From: Pseudoscleropodium purum
Taxonomy: Eukaryota; Streptophyta; Bryopsida; Hypnales; Brachytheciaceae
Length of the DNA: 64,000 bases
Reading direction: 5' to 3'
NCBI GenBank assembly: GCA_963969395.1
Contig: OZ017797.1
Coordinates: forward strand, 13,516,001 to 13,580,000
A program made the position numbers and the translations under genes. Below are positions 1 to 11,973 of the stretch, in pieces. Each line of letters begins with the position of its first letter. Position 1 is the first letter of the stretch. The notes under the pieces are model-generated. The model was given only the letters and a program-made list of their open reading frames with translations. It was not told the DNA's origin and ran no database searches.

Positions 1-588
1 CTTCCTTTTCTTCAACTCTCTCCCTATAACACGAGCAATCAATACCATCATTAGTAAGGAGATATCTTTAATTTTGTTAAATTAGTACATACTCAAGACA
101 TTGACACGTTTCAAGGAAGGCACTTTAAATTCAAAATTTATGTCAATCTTAGTTTTTAGAGCTTTTCATTGAGAAATAGCACCAATAGAATGAATGACAC
201 TTATACCTAAATTTGGCTTTGATCTAGTGCTAGTGAAGCCTAAATAAACAATATCTTGTCCTTATTTTGTTCTTGTTATTTGGAATTGTTTGCCCTACAC
301 TTATTATATGCTTTTTAAACCACATTCAAGATTACAATTTTTCCAAAATAGAAAGATAATGATTTATAGCAATTTCTGCATTTAATGATGATGTCCTTGA
401 AGCATCTTGAATGAAGCTATGGTGACATACCTATGGGTTTTTTTATGAGTGATACAAAGTACAAAAGGATCACTCATATTCCTCTATATTGGAATAAGTG
501 CCATACAATAGTCATCTTGTAAAGTGTATTACCAAGAAAAAGGACCCCCAAACCTACTCACTAAAGTAAAGAGCCAATATAGACCTTC

Positions 589-664
589 AATCCAATTCGT
601 GCAAATCTACACCAATTGAACATTTCAATGCCTAAAATGTTGAACTAATGTAGATTTGCATTGA
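589..664. repeat. Imperfect inverted repeat (hairpin)
   Basis: Two arms of about 33-35 bases around a short loop pair with a few mismatches. Both arms contain GCAAATCTACA or its complement and end in TTGAACATTT or a close variant. It could be a small foldback element or the stem of a small-RNA precursor. Nothing shows that it is transcribed. Confidence 0.5.
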
Positions 665-3481
665 ATTGGGATCCATGATGGACTCCCTACCTTACAATGC
701 TCAAGTAGAAGGTCCAATACTTGCCACACATCCTATTCTAGGCCCCTTGTATTAGTGGTGCATATTTTTGGTCTAAACACACATTACTTGTATATGAAAA
801 GTAATTTTTAGTTTGGATAATATTTTGAAGTAGCATAAATCAACATCATTGCAACCTAAACCAAACCTAAATTCAACTTCAAATGGACACTTTAGAGGAC
901 CATGAAGGCACAACCTTCTGGAAAGGAAGCATGATACAATTGATGCAGTTCTTGAAGGGATGACATAGGTGGTGGAGTTGCAAATTTAAACCTTGTGTCC
1001 ACATCCTGCAATTCATCACCTCCATCATGTAGAGCCATAAGAATGATGTAGTGAATACCAAAAAGAATGGTGATACAATCAAATGGCTTGGAGAGAATGA
1101 CAAAATGTATGCAAGTCCAAACAATATCTTGGTGTACAAAATAGAAATATCTTTGTAAAGAGCACATTCTTTTTTGTTAGAAGATGGTCTATAGGTCATT
1201 TGAGGATGTTGGGAATGTTTGGGCTTAATTCTATGTGAAATGAGCTACTCCAAACTTTCAAAAGTCATTAATTGTTTTACTTCACACAAAAAATTCATAA
1301 CATGGGTAATGCCACGAAAGTACAATGCAGGATGAAATATGAGCAACATGTGCAGTGCACTTGGGATTTTGCCGAACAACACAACTGAGACCCAATTCCA
1401 TCTGGAGACAACATTCAAGGGTACCTGTTTGCTGGGTATCTCCTTGTTGGTGTTCAAGGTGGTTGATGGAACATCAGCTGCCCTAGGATAAGAAGAACGC
1501 CTGTACACTTGCGGTGGACTTGTTGTATCTGCCAGGGGCAACCACACTCATTCCACGATCAAGTTCAAAGCCTGAAGGAAATTAAACAATAACTGTCAAA
1601 TTTTGCAATAACATAGCATTCTTGAACATGAAGGAGTTGCGATCATGTCTCTTCTACAGCAGTGGCACTGTCGCAAGAATAATTTCACCTACAGTGGCAT
1701 GGGATTCGGGAGGAAGCGTCAATTCAAGAGTTTCAAGAGTTTTCAATGTTTTTCTGACACGAGAAGGAGGCAGCTATGCATGAGAGAGAAAGGGACTGAG
1801 CCCTTGAAGTTCAAGAATGTTAAGAAAAATCGAGTCGCCAATGAGAATTGAAAACTGTGCGCGACAAAAGAATTAGTATTCTTGACAAAAACTTAGGGCT
1901 AAAAATTGTGCATAGCTTAAAATAGGAAGAAAGAATCTGAGAATCTTGCGGTTGAATTCCTGCGCTCTGGCATGGCATCTCCACACTAATAACCCATTTT
2001 CATTCAAACTATCAATTGATCATTCCCTCCTATAACTTTGATTTTGTCAGACACAGAACTGCGTTTTCATACAATACCTGGAGACAGTCCACTATGTCGC
2101 CGTTTCCTGATACTAACCATGCTTGAACTCCTCCACTGCTTTGATGGTTTTCAACTAGCTGTGACAATAAATTGGAACAACCCCCCAAAATTGCTCAACT
2201 GCTCTCAAAACTTCAAACACGCAATCCTCCTTGTAACCTCCTTGTAACCTCGCTCGCCATCGCTCGATCTCGCAACATTCTCAAAAACGAATCTGCTACC
2301 ACTGTGCATGATCTGCGCACAACCGAACGACCCAAATCATACACAAATCATACACAAATCATGATTAACTATACGGCGCATTCCAGAGACTTCACCGAAT
2401 CGTAAACTTTCGACGACGGAGGAGCTCTCTTCCCTTTCGAAATGAAGCTTGTTCTCCACCTCGACGACAACGTTCACGTACCTCGAGAAGAATCTTCACC
2501 ACTTTGCAGTTTTGACACACACTCTCCACCCTCGCCAACGAAATGTGCTGGTGCTTGTGGAATGGTACACGAATTTCGACATGTAGGAGAACAATAGCAT
2601 GCCCAAGCACAAGCAAAGAATGTTTCACTCTCCAAAATTGGAGCATACCGACAACCCTGAACTTCGAGTCTCCGAAAGAGTCTCCGAGCGATCTCCCAAG
2701 CAGCCTTGAAAAGCCAATTCCTAACCAATTGCAACTTTGCGATCAAGATCATCGAACCGAAAGAGAGAGTGAGAGACACACAACAAACGAACTCACCTGG
2801 CCATGTCTGACCAAGGAAACTCCAAGAAGTGAAAGCTCCGCCACCGACTGGTCGCCATTCTTCTCGATCCATCGCCAGGAATTACAAACAGTTGGGTGCT
2901 TGCGTGCGTGCGTGCGTGCAGCTTCAGAAAACCTCCTTCGCCGATCATTCAATGGAAAAAGTGAGACTGAGAAAGGACGCAAGGAAGGAGTCGCCGGGGG
3001 AGCTGAAGGTTGGAATAACTTCAGATTATATTAGATGATGCCAAGCCCATCAGATCTGGGTTGGGGCTTTTGGGGAATTGGGGGCTTTTGGTTGGGGCCC
3101 TTCTTCCAGTAAACTGAAGTTATTTTTCTTTGCATCAGCAGAGGCATCATCGGCTGGACTTTTCTTCTTCCGCTGCTTGTTGGCAGTTCTATCCAAAGCT
3201 CCCCATTGTGCGCTTGCACACTGTGCCTACCACTAGGAATGCGGCAGTAGCCGTAGTGATTGTAGGATTTGTAGGATTTGTAGGATCTGTAGATTTTTTT
3301 AGCCATAGCCAGGATGGTGGTAGACTGATGACTAGGGTGAACTGAACCTGCCGATCTGACGTGGGTTGGGCCCTCCACCGGAGGATGCCACGATAAATTT
3401 GGTGCCTTCTGATTGTTGATTAGAGAACTGCTTTTCTACTTCCATGTCTACGAAGCACAATAGGAGATATTGTATTATAGA

Positions 3482-3584
3482 GTAAGGCGCCTGCATGAGG
3501 GCCTTTAGGTGCCCGAGTCTTAAGGCGGAGCCCGAAGGACGAGGGCACCTAATTTTCAAAAGGCTTGAGAACAGGGTGCCTTAC
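3482..3584. repeat. Nested inverted repeat, GC-rich
   Basis: An inner perfect 10-bp stem (TTAGGTGCCC at 3505-3514 with GGGCACCTAA at 3543-3552) sits inside an outer stem (GTAAGGCGCC at 3482-3491 with GGTGCCTTAC at 3575-3584, one G-T pair). The arrangement predicts a two-stem RNA or DNA structure. It does not fit a tRNA or a known plant riboswitch that I can recognise. Confidence 0.45.
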
Positions 3585-4419
3585 ATGTAAGGCCTGCGGC
3601 CGAGGGACAATTTCGTAAGGGACAATTATGATTACGAGGTGCCGTCCTTTTGAATGGGAAATCTGAGGCCAGGTCCTTACGTAGCCTTCTGGTGTAAGAG
3701 CCAAAATGGGGTGGTGAAAAGATTCTTTGTAGGGATGGTTACTGCCTGGAAAGCACTTGTGTTTGGCGATGACGGGGTTGCACTAGCCTTTTGTTCCAAG
3801 CGTGGATGCACTTGGACGGCAGGGGTGGTGGCAGATTTCAACAAATGCTTGGGTCGAGCTACAAGGTTACACGTATTTTAAGGAGGAAAAATTCTTTATA
3901 ACAATCAGATTTTACAGCGATTTCGGTGAGATTTGCTGGTAACGGTCAAGGGTTCTGTTGAAGCTACCGGTACCAAGTAGCAAATAACTTACATGATTCA
4001 AAATTTACCAAAATTGGTAGGCTCAACTAATATTTGGAGCAACGCCTGACAAAAACAGAAAATCGAGAATAGTGAACTGAAGGGCTGGCCGTTCTGCAGC
4101 GATGGAGGACATCCTTCGGCAAATACCGCGGAATTGTAGTGGAAACATACGATTGCGTACAGCATTGATTTGCTACATCAGTTGGTACATTTCACTGGAG
4201 TTTTCTTTCCTCTGGTTTGGATTATTTACAGTAAGTATCTTGAACTCTAGCTCAGCCCACTCTTGCTTGAATTTCCTTCTTCTTTGGATCGAAGTGGAGG
4301 AGGCGTTGCATTGACAGAAGTTACATATGAGGGAGTTTGAGTAGGGCTTTACACAAAAAGAAAAGGGAGCCAATGCTACACGGACAGCGTCTTCATTAAT
4401 CTACAGGAGAGGTTCGTGC

Positions 4420-4564
4420 ACCAAGGGACGTGCACTAACCACGGCAACGTCCAATTGCGGAGGGAGGCTTTGCAGACAGCGATCGATTTGCAAAGGGTGA
4501 GCGAGCTAGGGTTTGGCACAGGGGCTGGTGCTACAATACATGGAGCGGATGACGTTGCCACAGG
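4420..4564 (+). other. Possible internal exon, family unknown
   Basis: A segment between a CTACAG acceptor-like and a CCACAG|GTATGT donor-like sequence is fully open in one frame (about 48 codons). That frame is open upstream to about 4337. Codon content is balanced and GC is higher than in the surroundings. I do not recognise the peptide, and no matching neighbouring exons are evident. A second donor-like sequence (ACAGTAAGT) lies near 4228. This is a weak call based only on frame, composition and splice-like borders. Confidence 0.22.
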
Positions 4565-4764
4565 TATGTGACTATCTGTATTAAGATGATACTTAGGTCA
4601 GTGGTCTGCACTCCATTGCAATTCTTGTCCAGGAATTTCGATCACTATGACTTCATTGGCTTGGCTTGCTTTCATGGAAAGTGTGGGATTCGGTGCATGG
4701 TTACAAACTCAAAACTCATCTTGCTGATGCACCCAGACTTCTTTAATATTGCCTTCTCAAACAT

Positions 4765-4915
4765 CAAATCCTCTGTTCTCTATATTTCAAAGTCTGAAGA
4801 ATGGCTGTATCGTATCCAAATCCTCTGTTCTCTATATATCAAAGTCTGAAAAATGGCTGCACCGTATCCAAATTCTCTATATATCAAAGTTTGAAGAATG
4901 GTTGTACCGTATCTA
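4765..4915. repeat. Tandem repeat, 52-bp period, three copies
   Basis: Three consecutive copies share the CAAATCCTCTG...CTATATATCAAAGT...GAATGG pattern, starting at 4765, 4817 and 4869. The third copy carries an internal deletion. It has no evident coding role. Confidence 0.8.
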
Positions 4916-4950
4916 GTTCAGTTCAGAACTCAGTTAGTCCTCTCACTGTC

Positions 4951-7900
4951 AATGTCACAAGAACTTGCGTGCAAATGTGATAATAAGGAGTTTTACAAAT
5001 GTGAAACGGGTTCTAGACCACCTTCTTGAATTTGTGCGACTCCAAGTATGGTAGAGGATACTATTTTCTTCAATTTCTTCATCTGTGACATGTTTATGAG
5101 TATGCGTGGTTTTCTGGAGATGTGGAGAGCGGTGGAGAGACCTTAGTCATAACAATCGAAGATCGATTATTTCATTAGTATCTTTGAACTTCTTATGTAA
5201 TTTAAACTAAGAGGTTGTAGAATGCAGACCTCTATTGGAAGGACAACACCTTCAAAAAAAACCCATTAAGGTAAGCCTAGTTTCATTCAAAGATGAGTTG
5301 TCATCGACACTCACGTGCATTTGTTGCCTGTACTGTGGAATTAAAGATCCCTGGTGAAGTGAGATCTACCGTCATTTAATGGTTGCAGGACATCATTCTG
5401 ATTATATGATACGATGGTTCTCTTACAATTAACTTATTTTCCTCAATGCTTCTCTGGTTTATCCTATTATCGCACCTGCTCTTAGTGAGAAGGCGGTCTT
5501 TGAGGCAGTGATAACTGAAAGTTTTAAAAGAAGCAGTTCAGACCATCCTGCTTTGGTATTTTCCATTCCTGGGTGGATGCCTTGTTGACAAGAAATAAGA
5601 ACAGTTCTTAAGAAATAAAGAGTCTCAACGTTTTTGAATTTGGCGGGATATCAAGCATTTCTTTCGTAACAATGAATGCTCTTATTTCCTAGATAAATGA
5701 GCTCTGAGAGCAGTTTTGGTTAATGCTCCTCGAAACCAACCATTTTAACGTCATACCGCAAGCACTACCAGCTTGTTAGAATGGATGGAAGCTAATGCAA
5801 GAAATGTGACAATCACTCAGACAATGGCATGCACATCTTGAGGATCGGGTATTGCATTCATAATTTCAAAGCTCAAATCTTGCATTTCATGTTTTTTTTA
5901 AGGCAGAACAACAACGACCTCAAGAGTTTCAATGGACCTTTGATTTCTGTCATTGTCTAGAGAATGTTTCTATCCGTTTCAGTGATCGACGGAAAGCCCT
6001 CGGCGGCAAGGAAGGGTGCATGGGCTTTGTTTGTGGCATTTAAACCTTGGGCTTGAAAGTTATTGAATTTCAAAGTTTTATCAATTTAATTTTTTTTTAA
6101 ATACATTTACTTTTATTTTTGAGCGTGGCAACAGCATGGGGTTCACTAGTTATCATAAAATATCATGAAGGGCTTTTGAAAAAAGAGTGCAAACAGTAGT
6201 TGTGAAAGATCATGTGTTAGGCATGATTGCTTATTCTTTGATACGCCACAACTTCCACATTTGTTAAGTAAAATCCAAAGATAGAATCATATATGTGAAC
6301 AATCTATAATTTGGGAAGCCCCATAACATTCAATAGGCCCTTACACCCACTACATTTCCTTCGTGTATCTTACTCATCACATTTAGCCTCCATTTGTCCA
6401 CTTAGCTATTGATGAATTGTTGAATGTGGAATATTCTCCACCATCTAAGGTAGAGTCAAAGGAGAGATTGTACATTGCTAATGTCATGGTACAAGTAACA
6501 CACTTATGTGAAATAAAATTTTAAGGTTTTTAACTCTGAAAGGTCTATGGTATCAAATTTTGGTTACCTCAACATTTTGAAGTTAAGTAGAACCAAACAA
6601 ACTTACTTTTTCTAGTATTTTGTATTTTCTTAAATCCTTCTTAAAGTCTAGCTTTAGTATGAATATTATAATTTTGAAAAAAATTTATTATGATTTTTCT
6701 ATTCAAAATTTTGGGCAAGAGTATCTATTACACTCTTGACTTTCCATAGTATTAAGGGCTCTTAGAGATACACTAGAGGTTGGAGAAAAATCAAATTGTA
6801 AATTCATTTAAATGAATTATAGAGTACATTTTGAAAAGTCCAACACAAATTGATGTTATGCATTTTAGGCCCTTTCCCCTCATATATTTTTGGTTATCAA
6901 CTCTTTGACACATACAAAAAGAAATGAAAGAGCTCAAATCTTTTTTTAACTCTAATATCCCAATGATTAAACATTATAGTTTTCAATCCATATATGATGG
7001 GTTTCTTTTCTTTTTCTAGGTCATATTTAACATCTTAAATCAAATTTGCATGGTTTCAATTTAAAATTAATTGATAAAACTTATCAAAATGTTGGCTTTG
7101 TGCTCTATTTAGAACAAATTTGTAGAATTTAAAAAATACCCATTGGCATTGAGGAGTTAAAATATTTTTTATTAGACTAAAATTTTACAAAAATGATTAA
7201 TCATAATTAACTTTTATACATTTAATTTTTTCAATATTTTGACACAAGTAGAATGAAAATTTTCTTTAGTATTTTCTTGTAAAATTTTCTAAAAACTTCA
7301 AATTCTCTTAAGTAAAACATTTCTAATTAAAATACAATTCCAATTTAATCCATTCCTTATAATTCACTTCCAAAATCTTTAAAGATTGTGGCATATTTTA
7401 GAAGTGTATTGAATTTTATGTAATGTTTTTTTTTTTATCAACTTTTGTAGACATCTAGAATGAAGTATTAGAAATATAATAATTGAGAAAAATTACTTAT
7501 TCAAGAAAGATTTTAATTAATAGAATTTGAAAACTTGAAGATTTGTTACTGGAATTTTTTTAAATGAATTGGTTATCATTCCTTTTCTATGAAAGCTTAA
7601 AAAATATTTTCAATCATAAGTTTCATTGTATCATAGAAAGTATAAAAATTGTTTAAAAGAAAAAGCAATCCATAATTCCTACAAGTGTGATGCTTGTACT
7701 ACAACATGCTCAAATCATTTTTTAGGAAAAGCTAAATCCCAAGTAGTTTTGGCAATTTGTAAAGTGTATCCAAACTTAAAAGAGTCATTGTGCCTTGTTA
7801 AAAAATTGCAAAATGCACCTAGACATGTCCTTGTCTTTTGAAAAACAAATCTAAAAGCTAATTGCTTAGAGAGAAAATCTACAGTCTATTTTGATATAGA

Positions 7901-8763
7901 TTTAAAAAATGAATCAATATATTGTTGTGTTTAAAAGAAAGTAGGAATCTATAACCTAGCTTATTATGCAACAATAAAAAAAGATCCTAGCTTGTTATGA
8001 AAATACAAAATAAACACATACCACCATTAAAGTGTGCATGGATATTTTCCATGTAATACATTAAATAACTAAAACTATTTTTTAAGTTTCTTCAATTCAA
8101 CATTTTCTAAAATTTGATCATAATGATATTGGTTTTTTGTCTTTAGCTTTTCTAATCTCATCTAATTCTCTTGTGATTCTTTCAATAGAATGGAAAACAA
8201 ATTCTTTTGTAAAAAGATCAACTCCTATTTGATTGAATCTACCATTTGCTAGTGATCCGTGTATTACATTTCTTGAATCTAATAATGACACACATTCACT
8301 CTTAGATTTGATGCAATATCCATAATCATGTAGAGAAAATTCTCCACCTCTTTTTTAAATTTCATATATTAAAGTCATGTATCATCAAAGAAAATAAAAT
8401 TAAACATTTAATATTAATGTTGAAGTTTTTAAAATGTTTGCTTCTAAATATAAAGCAATTTACCTTTAATAAACCACATAATAAATCCCATATGGCTATT
8501 GCCTAAATCTTGATGGGGTGATATCCAATAATTTTTTGTTACATCCATATGGGAAAATGGTGTATCTCTAATTCGGCCATAGTGTCTTGAAATTGTTTTA
8601 AGATACAAATTTTTCAATAATTGTATCTAAGATGAAAATGTAAGTTCTAAGGATTTGTATACATTACTTGTAAATTTCTCTCTAAGCTTATAACATTTTT
8701 TTGCAAAAAGTTTTACACTGTCGTTTTTCCGGTTTAATTGTGTGTACCTAAAAAAATTGATAC
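4951..8763. other. AT-rich intergenic DNA
   Basis: No gene, RNA or mobile element is supported here. Low-complexity T and A runs become frequent after 6070. The 71-codon frame at 7626-7841 has no recognisable domain. Confidence 0.6.
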
Positions 8764-9041
8764 ATTAGAGGATTTTCTGAGGTCTAGGAGGGTTGCGAGT
8801 TCCCAACCGTTCTCGGACCCTACAAACTACTTGAAACCTACTGCTTGATGTGGTAGTGCAATTGCCACATCATTTTCCAAAAAAATTCAATTTTGTTTTT
8901 TATTTTAAGAATTTTAATTTAATTTAATTTAATTTTTTTTAATTTTTTTTTCTGACAATGTAGCGTTTGTTGATTTGCAAGGGGAAATGTGGGAGGCAAC
9001 TATTTGAAACGGCCTTCCTAGGCCCCAGAAAATTCTCTAAT
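8764..9041. mobile_element. MITE-like element with terminal inverted repeats
   Basis: The left end, ATTAGAGGATTTTCTG..., and the reverse complement of the right end, ATTAGAGAATTTTCTG..., match over about 29 bp with five mismatches. The element is 278 bp and non-coding, with a T/A-rich middle near 8925-8955. GATAC flanks both sides, suggesting a 5-bp target duplication. If the TIR starts one base further out (CATTAG), the duplication would be ATA instead. The superfamily is undetermined. Confidence 0.55.
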
Positions 9042-9589
9042 GATACATAAATAACTACATTTAGGCTATTGTAGTAATAATTAAGTTATTTTTAACAAAT
9101 GAATAGCATAATTACATTTTTCAAATTTCAAATGAATTACATTGCAACATATAAATAAACTATAATGTAATTCAGGTAGAATCTACTTACATAGTTGGCT
9201 TGTCAAGAAAAATATCAAGTTGCCAACCAACCATAATTATGTCTCCACCATTCTTTTCTCTTCTTTGCTCAACAAACCCTCCTTGCTCAAACTACAAGAG
9301 AAAGGGGTGTTTTAAGTGAGTTTTTAAGTATAGTCCTAGACATAAGATTTTAAGTAATGATCTTTAAAGAGATTTTAACAAAAATTTACTAGAAATACAT
9401 GTAAAACAGCCCTTCCTCTTGTAGTGTCATATATATAGTCTAGGAGATCATAATACTTATAACACTTGTTATTTAAAAAAACCTCTCCATATATATGCCT
9501 AAAATCTTATTTCCTTCCATAAAGATACATGATTCTGATAATTCTATCATTTGTGAAATGTTAGAATTTCAACTTTGTAATTTTTGACA
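9042..9589. other. AT-rich intergenic DNA
   Basis: I see no supported feature in this stretch. Confidence 0.6.
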
Positions 9590-9826
9590 TTAAATGACTT
9601 TGTTCACAATGTTAGGAATTGTGAATCTTAGTGCTCTTAAGTTCCGTATATCTTTATCAATATTATTACTGTTACTAGTATTCATTTGTTTTTTTAAATT
9701 ATTTTTTTCTTTTGCAAAAACTTTAATAACATATTTGTGTTTTTTCCCTCTAAGGTGGGCTTTCAATTGTTGCTCAGAATTAAAAATTTTGCTACAGGGG
9801 ATACAAATTTGAATATTTGAAGCCAT
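9590..9826 (-). CDS. Small C2H2 (U1/matrin-like) zinc-finger protein or exon
   Basis: A 78-codon frame starts at a true ATG. Near its N-terminus (residues 8-29) it holds one zinc finger with spacing C-X2-C-X12-H-X5-H. The LKAH...GKKH signature is typical of the U1-like/JAZ class of fingers that bind double-stranded RNA or RNA-protein complexes. The rest is lysine- and asparagine-rich with no further domain. Chance occurrence of such a complete finger behind an ATG in this AT-rich DNA is unlikely. It may still be a single exon or a gene fragment rather than a whole gene. No promoter, splice or polyadenylation context was identified. Confidence 0.5.
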   Translation of the reverse strand: MASNIQICIPCSKIFNSEQQLKAHLRGKKHKYVIKVFAKEKNNLKKQMNTSNSNNIDKDIRNLRALRFTIPNIVNKVI

Positions 9827-11907
9827 CTTATGTTAAATATGGAATTATAATTATTGCTATAAACAAATTTATGATAAAATAATAATAAATTATATATCTA
9901 TATTAAAAAATTTATAAGTTATAACAGAATAGAAAAAACATTGATGGAAATATATTGAATTTACATACAAGTCTGTTGATTTCATTTAAAGTAAAATAAC
10001 TTACAAAATAAAAATCATTTATTAGACTTTTTTTAATTTTATAACTAAAAGCATTAGACTATAATGTAACCCCTAATGGACCAAGGTCATTTTAATGTTG
10101 AAGACCATTCAAAATTTCCCATTTAACTATGACAACAAAAACTATATTTTTTTAATCTAATCGTAAGATCTTGTATTTTACTTGCTTAAGATCATATGAT
10201 GAAATTTCAAGAAGTTTGACCATGTAGATTAGAAGATATGAGCATTCAAATTTGGAAAATAAAAAAATTCAAATTCTAGTTTGTAATTTCAAATGATTTT
10301 GACCACCCTTTTTGGAGTTTTTTCATTGCAAACTTTGAATTAAAAAATTTTGTGTTCAAAAATTGAATTGAGAGTAGGAAAAAAATTTCACAAAAACAAC
10401 ATATAGTTTTCATTCTTTAAAAAAATTGGTAAGTAGAAGTAGGTCCAAATTTGAAAGAAAAACTAAATCATTTATATTTCTAAGATGGAATTGAAAGGTA
10501 GAAATTCCTACAATGAGATTATTCTAGCAAGCAAATTAAATCTTTTCAAACATTTTTTTTAAATTGTGAAAATTGCATTCAAAAATTAAACCTTCAAGTT
10601 ATTCTTTTCCAAAAAATGCTCAAATTGCCCCCAAAACAAGATTGTTCCTTACTTTCACATCACTAATCCAAATGGAATGAATTAAAGCTTCATGGGACAA
10701 AAATATAATCATGTAGGAAAAAAATTCATTTCATTTCAAGTTTTAATGGATATATTTTTTTGCCCACCAAGTTGAAATTTGGGTTTTTTTGTAGTATATC
10801 TTTTGCTCCTAGGCACCGATTGGAATTAAAGTTGCATCCCTACAAAATTAATTAGTTTTATTATTTTATGAGAAAGCTTCAAAACAATTCTTGAAAAATT
10901 TAGGTCATAAGAACCTAGCCAAATTCCATATTGTCCCTCAAGAGGATCAAGGGGACAATGATCCTTTAGGAGATAAAAGATTTTGAGGATTACCCTGTAA
11001 AGGACCACTCTTCAGATCCAAAGTCTATATTGAAGAGGTACATGTGGGTGAATCTTTTTATTTTTTGAGCCCAAATTTTGATAAAATGTGGGTACAAGGA
11101 ATCTTTCAAGAATATCAAAATTGAGGGCATTTGAAAATATAAGTCAAAAGTTATGGCCTAATATTTCTATGTGTAATTAAGTAGTCTGGGTAGATAACCA
11201 TAAACGCCTTCTTAAAAAAACAAATTTTGAAATTGGTTTTAAGATATGTATACACTTAGAGGCTTTGAATCATTTGGTTTTGATCTACAAGTCAAAAGAT
11301 ATGAAAAGTTTTAGTTTGCGGGTAGTTGTGCATTCTTCTGTCTAAATTAAACTTTGAAGTAATTTATTTTACTCAATTTTCAATATTTTTTGCAAAATCT
11401 AAAATCAATGGATGTAGATTGTATAATATAACATTTCAACCATTGGGATTGATATTTTTTCAATTGCATTAATAACTAAATTCTTAATAATTTTGTATTT
11501 TTCATCATTGTCTACTTCTTTGTACTTAGTATTTTTTTCCTAAACATTGTATAGTTTTAAATGATCTAAATTTTTTCAAGCATGTAGCAACTTGCCTTGA
11601 AGAATGAATCCAAAGAAGTACCACCATTTTAGCCATTGTCTCATACATTTGTGAGCATCAAAAGTTCAGCTACCTGATTCTTTGCAAGGCCCAGAAAAGA
11701 ATTTTTATAAATTCTAAAATTTATATCTTGCAATGTATAAGGTGTAAACTTTTGAAATTTTTACTATACATTTTTGAACTAGTTAGGTTTAATATCCTAG
11801 TAGTAGATGTGCTATCAATTTTTTTGCTCTTTCCATTAGAAATGTCAATTTTGAGTGGTTTGGGAAAAAAAAAGTATAGATTATTTAGGGATAAAACACT
11901 TGATTTT
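9827..11907. other. AT-rich intergenic DNA
   Basis: There is no supported gene. The open frames are short and carry no domain. Confidence 0.6.
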
Positions 11908-11908
11908 A

Positions 11909-11954
<46 letters not shown>

Positions 11955-11973
11955 GTTGTTGTTGTTGTTGTTT
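11908..11973. repeat. Compound microsatellite (TTA)n-(GTT)n
   Basis: About 15 TTA repeats are followed directly by about seven GTT repeats. Poly-leucine in the overlapping frame is an artefact of this repeat. Confidence 0.95.

Larger units (their letters stand above)
1..4950. other. Non-repetitive region with no recognised gene
   Basis: This stretch is less AT-rich than the rest of the window, especially 2400-4560. All open frames are short (under about 165 codons), overlap on both strands, and match no family I recognise. A coding gene with short exons could hide here, but only one candidate exon (4420-4564) has plausible splice borders. A (GTGC)n-like run lies near 2898-2920, short CATACACAAAT repeats near 2335-2360, and GTAGGATTT repeats near 3262-3291. 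Confidence 0.5.

Noticed and set aside
2392..3378. Overlapping 70-160 codon ORFs on both strands
   Set aside because: They overlap each other in all frames, start at non-ATG codons in several cases, and hold no domain or consistent splice sites.
3505..3552. tRNA or tRNA-derived SINE head
   Set aside because: The outer stem looks like an acceptor stem, but no D-, anticodon or T-arm and no A/B box could be placed.
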